A DNA stretch of 64,000 nt, taken from assembly GCF_003856975.1 (NCBI RefSeq), contig NZ_CP033107.1, forward strand, positions 4,018,090-4,082,089, given 5' to 3'. Below the pieces are notes generated by a model. The model saw only the letters and a list, made by a program, of their open reading frames with translations. It did no database searches and was not told where the DNA came from. Of this stretch, positions 1-8,998 are shown one piece after another. Position 1 is the stretch's first letter. Every line of letters begins with the position of its first letter. Both the position numbers and the translations under genes were made by a program. This DNA comes from Plantibacter sp. PA-3-X8 (GTDB taxonomy: Bacteria; Actinomycetota; Actinomycetes; Actinomycetales; Microbacteriaceae).

Positions 1-1213
1 CGCCCACCTCGGGGAGGGTGTTGAAGAGGTCGGCGAGCAACCACATGAGGAACGTCGAGTAGAGGGCCGGCTGGTTCTGGACGCCCGGCACCTCGAGCAG
101 GCTGACGATGCCCTTGCCGCTCGGGTCGAGGCGGATGAAGTCGGCGGTGTCGATCTCGGGTTCGCCGAAGAAGACGTCGGCGCCCTGGTCGGCGAAGGTG
201 ATGAGCTCCCGCAGGATCACCCCGACGGTGGCGCCCGACAGCCCGCCGAGCTCCTGGAGCTCACCCTTGCCGTCGTCGCTCGCGAGGTAGGTGAGGACCG
301 CGCGCAGGTCGCTCAGGTCGAGGAGCGGCAGGCCCGCCTTGTCGGCGTAGTGGAAGACGAGACCGAGGCTGGACTCCTGCGTGGCGTTGAGGCCGAGGAC
401 CTTGCTCAGCAGCAACGGGCCGAAGGCGGCGATGGTGGCTCGGATCGGGACGCCCTTGCCGACGCCGCCGAGCGCGAAGTACTCCGTCGGGGTGGCGGCC
501 GGCGTCCAGTCCTGACCGATGCCGCGGGTGCGGTCGAGGAGCTTCTCGTTCGACTCCCCCGGGGTCGCGATGCCCGAGAGGTCACCCTTGATGTCCGCGG
601 CGAACACGGGGACGCCGGCGGCCGAGAGCTGCTCGACGAGGCCCTGGAGCGTGCGGGTCTTCCCGGTTCCGGTGGCGCCGGCGACGAGTCCGTGCCGGTT
701 CATGACACTGAGCGGGATGCGGACCTGCACCCCCGGCAGCGGTTCCCCGTTGACCAGGGCACCCATCTCGAGCGCCGGGCCGTGCACGAGGTAGCCGTCG
801 CGGATCTTCAGCACGTCGTCGAGGCCGAGCGGGCCCGGACCGATGGTGTCGGCGCTGAGGTCATCAGTGCTGCTGGCGCCGTCGCCGCTGCTGCTGGGGG
901 CGGTGCTGCTGGTGTCGGCACCGACCGCGACGCCGGTTGGGACATCGGCCGGCACATCGGCTGGGGCCTCGGCGGCCGGCGCGTCACTCGCGGAACCGGA
1001 CGCCGCCGACTCGACCGGTGACGCCGACGCCGTGGCCCCGCCCGACGCCGTGATCCCGGCCCCGGCGAGCGCCGCTGCCGCCTCGGCCGCCTTCACTTTG
1101 GCTGCGGCGAGTGCCGCCTGCGCCTGGGCGGCTTCGAGCTCGGCCTGGGCTTGGGCGGCGGCAGCCTGGAGTGCGGCGATCTGCGGGTCGGATGCTGCAT
1201 CACTGGGCGTCAT
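1..1213 (-). CDS. HerA-like (DUF853/YjgR-type) P-loop ATPase, 3' end cut by window
   Basis: The first 404 codons of a leftward gene are present and the C-terminus lies outside the window. Residues 1-110 are a low-complexity Ala/Gln/Glu-rich stretch, probably partly helical. An ATPase domain follows, with a Walker A motif GATGTGKT near residues 179-186, preceded by NRHGLVA and followed by ADIKGDLSG, a pattern typical of the DUF853 branch of HerA/FtsK-like ATPases (E. coli YjgR). Members are predicted cytosolic helicase-like or translocase-like enzymes whose physiological role is not settled. The ATG at 1213 is the only start before the low-complexity region. The family call is confident and the function is not. 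Confidence 0.85.
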   Translation of the reverse strand, partial: MTPSDAASDPQIAALQAAAAQAQAELEAAQAQAALAAAKVKAAEAAAALAGAGITASGGATASASPVESAASGSASDAPAAEAPADVPADVPTGVAVGADTSSTAPSSSGDGASSTDDLSADTIGPGPLGLDDVLKIRDGYLVHGPALEMGALVNGEPLPGVQVRIPLSVMNRHGLVAGATGTGKTRTLQGLVEQLSAAGVPVFAADIKGDLSGIATPGESNEKLLDRTRGIGQDWTPAATPTEYFALGGVGKGVPIRATIAAFGPLLLSKVLGLNATQESSLGLVFHYADKAGLPLLDLSDLRAVLTYLASDDGKGELQELGGLSGATVGVILRELITFADQGADVFFGEPEIDTADFIRLDPSGKGIVSLLEVPGVQNQPALYSTFLMWLLADLFNTLPEVG

Positions 1214-1280
1214 GTCCCGAGCCTAGCGACGCGTTCCCCACCGGTCGAGGGGTCGCGCGAGGGCTGGACGACTGCTCCGA

Positions 1281-2792
1281 TCACCACTGTTCGCGGGTGT
1301 GCTCCTGGTCGACGACGGCGCGCAGGTCGGACAGTCGGCGCATCCCGGCCAGCGGTTGCGCCATACGGGTGTTGTGCCGGATGCGCGGTTCCACGCGGTC
1401 GAGGAAGGCCCAGTACCCGGCGGTGAACGGGCAGGCGTCCTCGCCCAGCCGCACCTTGGGATTGAAGACGCACCCACCGCAGTAGTCGGACATCTTGTCG
1501 ATGTACGCACCGCCCGAGGCATAGGGCTTCGTCGCGACGATGCCGCCGTCCGCGTGCTGCGACATGCCGATGACGTTCGCGGGCATCACCCAGGGGGTGC
1601 CGTCGACGAACATGTCGATGAACCAGTCGTTGAGTGCGACCGGGTCGTACCCGTGCTGCAGGGCCCAGTTGCCGAGCACCATGAGCCGCTGGATGTGATG
1701 CGCCCAACCGTGGCGACGCATCCCGTCGATCGTCTCGCGGAGGCAGTTGGACTGGATGGCGGTGGCGTCGAGTTCGCGGAACTGGAGCGGGAGCGGCTCG
1801 TGTGCTCCGAGGGCGTTGTGACTCGTCCGGTACGGCTCGCCGAGGTGCCAGTAGAGATGCCAGACGTAGTCGCGCCAGCCGATGATCTGGCGGGTGAAGC
1901 CCTCGACACTCGACAGCGGTGCGCGACCGGCGTGGTACTCGGCGACCACGGTCTCGACGGCGTCGCGCGGGTCGAGCAGGCCGAGGTTGAGCGGCGCGCT
2001 CAGCAGGGAGTGCGCCATCGTCCAGTCACCGCCGAGCATGGCGTCCTCGAACGGGCCGAAGTCGCCGAGCCTCGTCTCGATGAAGTCCGCGAGCGCCGCC
2101 TCCGCCTCGGCCGCCGTGGCCGCGAAGCGTCGGGGCCCGTCATCACCGACCAGCTGGACCAGTCCGTCGCGCTGCCACCGGTCGAGGTCCTCCCGGACCT
2201 CCGCGTCGATGTCGTCCTCCTCGGGCCAGAGCGGCTCAGGCAGACCGAGCCGGGCGGCACCCTTCGGCGGCGGGTTCCGGTTGTCGTGGTCGAAGTTCCA
2301 GCGGCCACCCTCCGGCTGGTCGCCGCGCATGAGGATCCCGGTCCGCCCCCGCACCGTGCGGTAGAAGTCCTCCAGGAGGAGCCGCTTGCCGTCCCGCGTC
2401 GACGCCCAGGCCGCGAAGTCCGGCTCCGACGTCACGAAGCCGCGGCTCGGGAGCACCCGGAGGCCGCGCTCACGGACGAAACGTCGAGCCGTCCACGAGG
2501 GTGGGTCGATCACCTCGAGTTCGGCGCCGACCTCGACGACCTCCTCGTAGCGGTCGACCTGGTGGAACTCCGCCCGGTCGCCGAGTTCCGCCGCTCGATG
2601 TCGGATGGCCGAGAGGAAGAGGTGCGCCTTCGCCCGGTGCATCGGGCGCTTCGTGAAGGTGGACTTCGATTCGATGAGCAGGATCGGTCCGCCGTCGTCG
2701 AACGCCGGGCCGAGCTGGCCGGTGAGAATCCATCGCCGGCGAGGGGCCGCGTCATCGGGGTGCTCGGCGGCGCTCCGGCCGGTGGTGTCCAT
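1281..2792 (-). CDS. phrB: Iron-sulfur (6-4) photolyase / FeS-BCP family (PhrB-like)
   Basis: This 503-residue protein belongs to the prokaryotic cryptochrome/photolyase family that carries a 4Fe-4S cluster and repairs (6-4) photoproducts in DNA with light, FAD and a ribolumazine-type antenna (the type enzyme is Agrobacterium PhrB). Four cysteines sit at residues 350, 438, 441 and 454, in the contexts SNC, CGGC and DACPF. From memory these match the PhrB cluster ligands in both spacing and number. The Trp- and His-rich C-terminal half fits the FAD domain. It starts at the ATG at 2792 and ends 68 bases before the upstream HerA-like gene. It is monocistronic as far as can be seen. Family assignment is strong; substrate is inferred from the family. 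Confidence 0.9.
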   Translation of the reverse strand: MDTTGRSAAEHPDDAAPRRRWILTGQLGPAFDDGGPILLIESKSTFTKRPMHRAKAHLFLSAIRHRAAELGDRAEFHQVDRYEEVVEVGAELEVIDPPSWTARRFVRERGLRVLPSRGFVTSEPDFAAWASTRDGKRLLLEDFYRTVRGRTGILMRGDQPEGGRWNFDHDNRNPPPKGAARLGLPEPLWPEEDDIDAEVREDLDRWQRDGLVQLVGDDGPRRFAATAAEAEAALADFIETRLGDFGPFEDAMLGGDWTMAHSLLSAPLNLGLLDPRDAVETVVAEYHAGRAPLSSVEGFTRQIIGWRDYVWHLYWHLGEPYRTSHNALGAHEPLPLQFRELDATAIQSNCLRETIDGMRRHGWAHHIQRLMVLGNWALQHGYDPVALNDWFIDMFVDGTPWVMPANVIGMSQHADGGIVATKPYASGGAYIDKMSDYCGGCVFNPKVRLGEDACPFTAGYWAFLDRVEPRIRHNTRMAQPLAGMRRLSDLRAVVDQEHTREQW

Positions 2793-2894
2793 CGCCTCAG
2801 CGTACGTGGGGCGACGGACACCACCGGGGGCTTGCTCAGCCTGCTCCGATGCTGCTCGGTTCTGTACTCCGGTGCCCCGCTCGGCTCACAACGC

Positions 2895-4058
2895 TCAGAG
2901 CGTCGCGGCGAACGGGTCCCAGTCCTCCGCGACGAGCGGGACCGACGCGACCCGGCTCGCCACGTCGACGGTCTGGCCGGACACCACGGACTCGTCGATC
3001 GAGACGAGCGTGTCGAGCACGTGGTAGCCGAGGGCGCCCGAGGCGAGCGGTGTGCCGCCGGAACGGATCGCCCGGGCGAGGTCGAGGACCCCGGTCCCAC
3101 GGCCGGCGAGGACACCCTCGGTCGGCACGACCTCCCACTCCGGGTCCTGCTGCATCCGCTCGATGGGAGCGGCGCGGGTGATCCGCACCTCGCCCGTGAA
3201 CATGTTCGGGTCGGGGATCACGAGTGTCCCCTCGGTGCCGGTGATCTCGACGACGCCCATCTTCGCGAGCGGTGACTCGAAGCTGAAGACGCTCTGGCTC
3301 ACGCCGCCGTCCACGAAGCGGGCGATGGCGCTGACGTGCGTCGGCACCTCGACGGCGAACTCGGTGCCGACGCGGTCGCCCTGCTGGATCGTCCGCGTCG
3401 CACGCCCACGGGAGCCGGCCGCCGACACCGAGGCGACCGAACCGAACACCTGCACGAGCGTCGTCAGGTAGTACGGCCCCATGTCGAACAGCGGCCCGCC
3501 ACCCTTCGCGAACAGGAACTCCGGGTTCGGGTGGAAGATGTCCGGGCCGGCGTACTGCATGACGGTCTGGGCGGTGAGCGGCTGACCGATGTCTCCGCGG
3601 GCGATGGCGCGACGCGCGGACTGGACGCCCGGGCCGAGCACCGTGTCAGGCGCGATGCCCACGAGGAGTCCTGCGGCGTCGGCCTGCTCGAGGAGCGCGA
3701 GCCCGCTCGCACGGTCGACGCTGATCGGCTTCTCCGTCCACACGTGCTTCCCGGCGGCGAGCACCTGCGAGGCGACCTGCGCGTGGACGGCGGGGATCGT
3801 GAGGTTCACGACGAGCTCGACGTCCGGGTGCGCGAGGACGTCGTCGGCGGTCCCCCACTCGCCGACGCCCCACTTCTCGGCCTGGGCCTTCGCGCGGTCG
3901 ACGTCGAGGTCGCCGAGGATCACGACGCGGACGTCGGGGAACGAGGTGAGGTGCTCGAGGTAGGTGTCGCTGATCATGCCGGTGCCGATGAACCCGACGC
4001 CGACCGGGCCGCTGCCCTGCGGTGCGCGTGCCGTCGTGCCCTGCGCGGCCGCGGGCAT
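2895..4058 (-). CDS. Gfo/Idh/MocA family NAD(P)-dependent oxidoreductase
   Basis: This 387-residue protein has an N-terminal Rossmann fold (VGFIGTGMIS near residue 20) and the EKP signature (WTEKPIS) that defines the Gfo/Idh/MocA sugar dehydrogenase family. A GGGPLFDMGPYYL segment in the C-terminal domain is typical of this group. Members oxidise or reduce sugars or cyclitols with NAD(P); the substrate cannot be read from sequence. It is the last gene of a leftward operon. Its ATG overlaps the stop codon of the upstream TIM-barrel isomerase gene by one base, so the two are translationally coupled. It is a paralogue of the dehydrogenase at 43429-44541, which carries the same LNLTIPA and GGGPLxDMGPYYLT stretches. 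Confidence 0.9.
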   Translation of the reverse strand: MPAAAQGTTARAPQGSGPVGVGFIGTGMISDTYLEHLTSFPDVRVVILGDLDVDRAKAQAEKWGVGEWGTADDVLAHPDVELVVNLTIPAVHAQVASQVLAAGKHVWTEKPISVDRASGLALLEQADAAGLLVGIAPDTVLGPGVQSARRAIARGDIGQPLTAQTVMQYAGPDIFHPNPEFLFAKGGGPLFDMGPYYLTTLVQVFGSVASVSAAGSRGRATRTIQQGDRVGTEFAVEVPTHVSAIARFVDGGVSQSVFSFESPLAKMGVVEITGTEGTLVIPDPNMFTGEVRITRAAPIERMQQDPEWEVVPTEGVLAGRGTGVLDLARAIRSGGTPLASGALGYHVLDTLVSIDESVVSGQTVDVASRVASVPLVAEDWDPFAATL

Positions 4059-4900
4059 CAGCGGACCACCGCTTCGGTCGAGACGAGCTGTTCGGCGACG
4101 AGCGCGTCGACGCTCGCCTGGATACCGTCGAAGATGTCGCCGGCGCCGTAGTGGTCGAACTCGATGATCGCGAACCGCGCCGAGGGCGCTGCGGCGAGGG
4201 ACTCACGCAGCGGGACCTCGCCCTGCCCGAACGGTCGCTGGTCGAGACCCGTCGGCACGAAGGGGGCGGCGCCCGGTGCGAACGGGTCGGCGGGCAGCAG
4301 GCCGTCCTTGACGTGGAGCGCCTGGACGCGGTCGCCGAGGCGGCCGAGCAGCGCGGGGACGTCCTGACCGGCGGTCGCCGCCCAGAACAGGTCGACCTCG
4401 AGCGCGACGTCGTCACGCAGCTGGTCGGCGAAGACCTCGAACGCGCTGCGTCCGCCGAACGATGCGACGAACTCCTGGGAGTGGTTGTGGTAGCCGACGC
4501 GGAGACCGTGGTCGGCGGCGCGCTCCGCTGCGGCGTTCAGGCGGGCGGCCGTGTCGGCGACGGCGGCTTCGTCGAGCCAGCGGTCGGGGCTCACGAACGC
4601 GTCGATGACGATCTCGAGGCCGAGGGCCTTCGCTGCCGCGAACACCTCCTCCTGTGGGGCGACCGGCATGACCTGGTCGCCGAAGCGGATCTCGTCGGAG
4701 AGGAGGGTCGCGTGGCCGGTGCGGGCGGCGAGACCGTGGCGGTCGAAGGCCTCGCGGAGCTCGGGCGCGCGGGAGACGAAGTCGAAGGCTTCGACCTCGC
4801 GCAGGCCCATGCCGGCGAGCCGGGCGAGGGCGTCGTCGAGGCCCTGGTCGAGGTGCTCCTTGATGCTGTAGAGCTGCACGGAGAGCGCTGGTGCGGTCAT
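4058..4900 (-). CDS. Sugar phosphate isomerase/epimerase family (AP-endonuclease-2-like TIM barrel)
   Basis: This 280-residue protein has the pattern of the IolE/IolI-type xylose-isomerase-like TIM barrel: VQLYSIKEHL at the start, then GYHNHSQEF and LEVDLFWA, which carry candidate metal-binding His, Glu and Asp residues. Such enzymes isomerise, epimerise or dehydrate sugars and keto-inositols. I chose the ATG at 4900, because an in-frame extension to 4996 would overlap the upstream MFS gene and has no domain sequence. Sitting between an MFS transporter and a Gfo/Idh dehydrogenase, it probably acts on the imported and oxidised substrate. The exact reaction is unknown. Confidence 0.85.
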   Translation of the reverse strand: MTAPALSVQLYSIKEHLDQGLDDALARLAGMGLREVEAFDFVSRAPELREAFDRHGLAARTGHATLLSDEIRFGDQVMPVAPQEEVFAAAKALGLEIVIDAFVSPDRWLDEAAVADTAARLNAAAERAADHGLRVGYHNHSQEFVASFGGRSAFEVFADQLRDDVALEVDLFWAATAGQDVPALLGRLGDRVQALHVKDGLLPADPFAPGAAPFVPTGLDQRPFGQGEVPLRESLAAAPSARFAIIEFDHYGAGDIFDGIQASVDALVAEQLVSTEAVVR

Positions 4901-4988
4901 GGTGTTGCCGTCCGTTCTGACGCCGTCCTTGGCGTCGCTGGGTGATGGAGTGGAGCTGGTGATCGGGGTGCGAGAGGCGTGACCGGGG

Positions 4989-6350
4989 TCACCCACGGGT
5001 CGCGATCGATCCGGTGATCGTCCCGTCGGCGTTCCGGGTCATGCGGTGTCGGACCGGCAGGATCGTCAGCGCGCCGAGCACGGCGATCACCCCGGCGCCC
5101 CAGAACAGGGCCGTGTAGTTGTTGCCGACCGCGCCGAGTCCGAGGAGGAACGCGCCCACCGCGCCGGCGAGCGACTGCGGCAGGGCGTTCGCGATGTTGA
5201 GGACGCCGAGGTCCTTCGCCGCGTCGTCCGGGTTCGGCAGGACGTCCACGACGAGAGCGGTGTCCACCGCGACGTACACGCCGTACGCCGCCCCCATGAT
5301 CGCCTCGACGACGTAGAACATGGGCACCGTCGTGGTGTGGGCGAGCAGGATGAGTCCGACCGCGAACACCGCCGTCGACCCGATGACGAACACCTTGCGG
5401 TTGAGCATCCGGTCCGACAGCCAACCGCCGAGCTTCGCGGTGATGACGAGCGCGATCGTGTAGATCAGCACACCCAAGGTCAGGGTGTCGACGGCGCCCT
5501 GCTGCGAGAGCCCGACCTCCTCCTGCAGGAAGAACAGGCGGAACGCGACGAAGAGGAACGAGGCGAGCGTCAGCAGGAACCGTGAGAGCCAGACCCAACC
5601 GAAGTCCGGGTGCTTGAGCGGGTTCACCCAGAAGGTGAAGAGCAGACCCTTCCATCCGCCGACGTCCGGACGGGTGGTGATCGCGCGGTCGGGCAGGACG
5701 AAGCAGTACAGCCACACGGTGATGAGTGCGAAGACGGCCGGAGCGACGAAGAGGAGCAGCATGTCGGTGACGAACCAGCTGGCCACGAAGGCCGCAGCGA
5801 GGATGCCGACGTTCTGCATGACGCCGACGTTCGCGGAGACACTCCCGCGCTGTTCCGGCGGGACCTGGTCGGCGATGGTCGCGAGCAGCGGGCCGAGGAT
5901 GGCGTTGCCGGTGAGTTGTGCGAGGCACCAACCGGCGATGAGGACCGGGACGTTCGGAGCGAACGCGACGATCGTGAGCGAGGCGACGAAGCCGATGGCG
6001 CCGAGGAACATCCACGGGCGGCGGCGACCGAAGCGCGAGAGCGTGATGTCGGACAGGCGGCCGATCACCGGGTTCGCGACGAGGGCGAACAGGGCGGCGA
6101 TGGAGAGGACGTTGCCGTTGACGACCGCCGCCTGGTCACCGGGGACGAGCTGCTGCGTCTTGAGGGCCAGGCTCACGGTGACCGGGGCGAGCAGGGCCAC
6201 GAACAGGCCGAACTGGGCGAGCGCCATGGTGGTGACGACCCGTTTCGATGCTCGTTCCGTCGGTCCCGACGGGCCGGTGACGAGGCTGACGTATGGGCCG
6301 CTCGAGGCACGCTGGCCGGTGGGTTTGGGGCGGCGGGGTGGCTTGGACAT
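4989..6350 (-). CDS. MFS transporter, sugar-type
   Basis: This protein of about 453 residues is very hydrophobic, with roughly twelve predicted membrane segments. It has the MFS loop 2-3 signature in the form GRLSDITLSRFGRRRPWM, the pattern seen in GPH-like and sucrose-type symporters. It probably imports the substrate of the two downstream catabolic genes. The ATG at 6350 is preferred over one five codons upstream because a good ribosome-binding sequence (GAGAGGAA) lies about seven bases before it. It is the first gene of the leftward operon and sits downstream of a region with repeated GAAACC motifs (6421-6490). Confidence 0.88.
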   Translation of the reverse strand: MSKPPRRPKPTGQRASSGPYVSLVTGPSGPTERASKRVVTTMALAQFGLFVALLAPVTVSLALKTQQLVPGDQAAVVNGNVLSIAALFALVANPVIGRLSDITLSRFGRRRPWMFLGAIGFVASLTIVAFAPNVPVLIAGWCLAQLTGNAILGPLLATIADQVPPEQRGSVSANVGVMQNVGILAAAFVASWFVTDMLLLFVAPAVFALITVWLYCFVLPDRAITTRPDVGGWKGLLFTFWVNPLKHPDFGWVWLSRFLLTLASFLFVAFRLFFLQEEVGLSQQGAVDTLTLGVLIYTIALVITAKLGGWLSDRMLNRKVFVIGSTAVFAVGLILLAHTTTVPMFYVVEAIMGAAYGVYVAVDTALVVDVLPNPDDAAKDLGVLNIANALPQSLAGAVGAFLLGLGAVGNNYTALFWGAGVIAVLGALTILPVRHRMTRNADGTITGSIATRG

Positions 6351-6420
6351 CCGAGTTCCTCTCAACGCTGAGCTGCGGACCGGCTCTGGCCCGCGGGTGG
6401 TGCTGTCCTGGCAGGACCGG

Positions 6421-6490
6421 GAAACCGATCACTGCACGGCTTTGAGTATAAGCGCGAAACCCGAGTGGTCAATAGGTTTTCACGAAACCT
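6421..6490 (-). promoter_or_regulatory. Probable regulatory region of the MFS operon
   Basis: Three GAAACC copies start at 6421, 6456 and 6485 (the last inside AAACCT). The AGGTTT at 6474-6479 and the AAACCT at 6485-6490 form an inverted repeat with a five-base spacer. The block lies 70-140 bases upstream of the MFS start and is locally AT-richer than its surroundings. A LacI-type regulator is plausible but none is adjacent. The rest of the 6351-6654 gap is the long inverted-repeat element at 6506-6672. Confidence 0.4.
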
Positions 6491-6505
6491 GTCGGTGTGG
6501 CTGCT

Positions 6506-6672
6506 GCCAGCGCGGTGCGCTGACGCGAGCGCGGCCCAGCCGCGTGAGCGCGGGTCTCCGGAGGGTCGCGCTCACGCGCCCGGGGCGCGCCCACGCCGAA
6601 TCCCCAGCGCTCGCGTCATCGCACCGCGCCGGGCCCCACGGACCCGCGCTCGGGTCAGCGCACCGCGCCGGC
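6506..6672. repeat. Long inverted-repeat element, family A, copy 1
   Basis: The left end GCCAGCGCGGTGCGCTGA (6506-6523) is matched by its reverse complement, with one mismatch, at 6655-6672. Inside are a nested stem built from GCGTGAGCGCG and CGCGCTCACGC and an extra imperfect right-end copy near 6607-6632. Related copies occur at 11276-11403 and 39334-39461. The right end overlaps the stop codon of the TetR gene (6655-6657). It has no coding capacity of its own. Confidence 0.8.
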
Positions 6673-7248
6673 GTCGCCGACGAGGAGAGCCCAGGCGCGC
6701 TCGAGGTCACCGGCCATGTCGACGGAGGGGTCGAGCGTCCACTGCACTTGCAGCCCGTCGGCGAGGGCGACCATGACGCGCGCCACGTGCTCGGGATCGA
6801 TGCCCGCGGCGACCCGCCCGGAAGCCTGGCGATCACGGACGACGTCGGCGATGCTCCGGCGCACCGCCGTGACGTGATCGACGAAGAACCCTCGCACCGG
6901 GTGTTCCGCGTCACCGGCGGCGGCCGCCATCGTCAGGTACAGCTCGACGAGCCCAGGGACATCGCTGTTGTGCCGCATGACGGCGACCAGACCCTCGATC
7001 GCGTCCTGCGACCCGGCCGCGGCGAACTCCTCGTAGTCGACGGCGTCGCGCTCCCGCAGGATCGCCGCGAACAGGTGCTCCTTGGATTCGAAGTAGTGCA
7101 TGAGCCCCGGCAGGCTGACGCCGACCTCACGCGCGACCTCACGGAGCGACGTGCCGCGATACCCCTCGCGCGCGAACACCGCGAGCGCGACGCGCAGGAT
7201 CTCCTCGCGGCGCGCAACGCCTTTCGCGTAGGAGCCCCGTGCCGTCAT
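6655..7248 (-). CDS. TetR/AcrR family transcriptional regulator
   Basis: This 197-residue protein has an N-terminal helix-turn-helix of the TetR type: a REEILRVALAVFAREGYRGT start, then SLREVAREVGVSLPGLMHYFESKEHLF at about residues 30-56, the recognition region. The C-terminal ligand-binding domain is helical and unassigned. I chose the ATG at 7248, just before MTARGSYAKG; an extension to 7323 adds only non-conserved residues and runs into the inverted repeat there. No operator is obvious. It stands alone between the MFS operon and the arabinofuranosidase gene, so its target may be itself or the MFS operon. The ligand is unknown. Confidence 0.88.
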   Translation of the reverse strand: MTARGSYAKGVARREEILRVALAVFAREGYRGTSLREVAREVGVSLPGLMHYFESKEHLFAAILRERDAVDYEEFAAAGSQDAIEGLVAVMRHNSDVPGLVELYLTMAAAAGDAEHPVRGFFVDHVTAVRRSIADVVRDRQASGRVAAGIDPEHVARVMVALADGLQVQWTLDPSVDMAGDLERAWALLVGDAGAVR

Positions 7249-7322
7249 GTGCCGATTGTAGGGCCGCACGATGTCGGCGGTGCGTGGGATTCCCCCACCC
7301 ACCGCCGACGCCGAGTCGTGCA

Positions 7323-7398
7323 CAACTCAGGACGGGTCCGGCGCGCCGTCCCGCGATCGCCGCGAGCGCGGCAGACCCGCCGTGATCGTCCTGAGTTG
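7323..7398. repeat. Short inverted-repeat element, 12-bp perfect arms
   Basis: CAACTCAGGACG at 7323-7334 is followed by its exact reverse complement at 7387-7398. The inner sequence has a second partial pairing (GGGTC near 7334 with GACCC near 7374). It lies between the arabinofuranosidase stop and the TetR start and could form an RNA hairpin. No other copy was found in the window. Confidence 0.65.
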
Positions 7399-7458
7399 CG
7401 AACGCCGAGACCCCTGACTCGCAGACCGGAGCCCGCAGACCGCAGCCCGCTTCCCGAC

Positions 7459-8967
7459 TCAGGCGCCGAGTGCGACCGCCGTCCACGACACGGGCGGGAG
7501 CGTGATCGTGAGGGTGCCGTCGGCGAGCGACGCGCTCTCGTTCGCGACGAGGCCGACGCGCTCGCGGTCGTCGATCGTGTTCTTCGCGTAGACGTCCTCG
7601 TCGTGGATACCGCTCGCCTCGACGATCGAACCGACACCGAGCGCCGAGACGTCGACGGTCACTGTGATCGCCTCGTCCTGGTGGCGGTTCACGAGGAACA
7701 CGGCCGCGGTCCCGGCCTCGGCGTCGTACGTCGCGACCGAGTCGACGAGCGGCGCGTCGCCGTGCACCTTCGTGGTGTAGCTGCCGACCTCGATGCGCGG
7801 CGAGAGCACGACACCCGAGGCGAGCCGGCTGGTGACCGAGAACGGGAAGAACGTGGTCTGCCGCCAGGCGCCGCCACCCGGCTCGGTCATGATCGGGGCG
7901 ATGACGTTCACGAGCTGCGCGAGGCTCGCCGACCCGACGCGGTCGCTGTGCTTGAGGAGCGTCATCAGCAGGTTGCCGAACACGACCGCGTCGGCGACCG
8001 AGTAGACGTCCTCGATGAGGCGGGGGGCGTAGGCCCACTCCTCGATCGTGCCCTCGATCGCGTTCCACTCGTCGAGGTACCAGACGTTCCACTCGTCGAA
8101 CGAGAGCTGGATCTGCTTGTCGGAGTGACGCTTGTGCTGGACGTGGTCGGCGGCCGCGACGACCGTCCGGATGAAGTACTCCATGTTGAGGGACGACGCG
8201 AGGAACGACCCGAGGTCGCCGTCGCGCTCCTGGTAGTACGCGTGGCAGGAGATGTAGTCCACCGAGTCGAAGCTGTGCTCGAGGACGGTGCGCTCCCAGT
8301 CGCCGAAGGTCGGCATCGAGGAGCTCGACGATCCGCAGACGACGAGTTCGAGCTTCGGGTCGACCATCTTCATCGCCGACGCGGTCCGGGCGGCCAGCTT
8401 GCCGTAGTCGTCGGCCGACATGGCGCCGACCTGCCACGGCCCGTCCATCTCGTTGCCGAGACACCACATGCTGATGCCGTAGGGCTCTGGTGCGCCGTTC
8501 GCGATCCGCTGGTCGGACAGCGCGGTGCCGCTCGGGTGGTTCGTGTACTCGAGGAGGTCGAGCGCTTCGAGCACCCCGCGCGTGCCGAGGTTGACGGCCA
8601 TCATCATCTCGCTGCCGGTGAGCTTGCACCACTTGGCGAACTCGTCGACGCCGACCTGGTTGGTCTCGAGCGAGTGCCAGGCCAGGTCGCGGCGCACGGG
8701 GCGGTGCTCGCGCGGCCCGACGCCGTCCTCCCAGCGGTAGCCGGAGACGAAGTTGCCGCCGGGGTAGCGGATGGTGCTCGTACCGAGCTCCGTGACGAGG
8801 TCCACCACATCGCCGCGGAAGCCGTCGGCGTCGGCGGTGGGGTGGCCGGGCTCGTAGATGCCGTCGTAGACGCAGCGGCCCAGGTGTTCCACGAACGAGC
8901 CGAAGATCCGGCGGTTGACGGGTGCGACCGTGACGTTCGGGTCGATGGCGATGCGTGCGGTGGTCAT
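7459..8967 (-). CDS. abfA: Alpha-L-arabinofuranosidase, GH51
   Basis: This 502-residue protein is a glycoside hydrolase family 51 retaining arabinofuranosidase. The acid/base Glu173 is in CLGNEMDG and the nucleophile Glu292 is in SFDEWNVWY. Both positions are close to those of characterised bacterial GH51 enzymes. Residues 1-380 form the barrel and the rest a beta-sandwich. There is no signal peptide, so it acts in the cytosol on imported arabino-oligosaccharides, releasing L-arabinose for the araBDA pathway at 26.5-30.6 kb. It starts at the ATG at 8967. Two operator-like sites (8999-9029) lie just upstream, matching the site before araB, so coordinated control by the adjacent LacI proteins is likely. 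Confidence 0.95.
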   Translation of the reverse strand: MTTARIAIDPNVTVAPVNRRIFGSFVEHLGRCVYDGIYEPGHPTADADGFRGDVVDLVTELGTSTIRYPGGNFVSGYRWEDGVGPREHRPVRRDLAWHSLETNQVGVDEFAKWCKLTGSEMMMAVNLGTRGVLEALDLLEYTNHPSGTALSDQRIANGAPEPYGISMWCLGNEMDGPWQVGAMSADDYGKLAARTASAMKMVDPKLELVVCGSSSSSMPTFGDWERTVLEHSFDSVDYISCHAYYQERDGDLGSFLASSLNMEYFIRTVVAAADHVQHKRHSDKQIQLSFDEWNVWYLDEWNAIEGTIEEWAYAPRLIEDVYSVADAVVFGNLLMTLLKHSDRVGSASLAQLVNVIAPIMTEPGGGAWRQTTFFPFSVTSRLASGVVLSPRIEVGSYTTKVHGDAPLVDSVATYDAEAGTAAVFLVNRHQDEAITVTVDVSALGVGSIVEASGIHDEDVYAKNTIDDRERVGLVANESASLADGTLTITLPPVSWTAVALGA

Positions 8968-8998
8968 TGGGTCCTCTCGGGGACGTCGTCATCCAGGT

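Noticed and set aside
1299..3275. A 658-codon + strand frame
   Set aside because: It is antisense to the photolyase and Gfo/Idh genes, with no recognisable domain.
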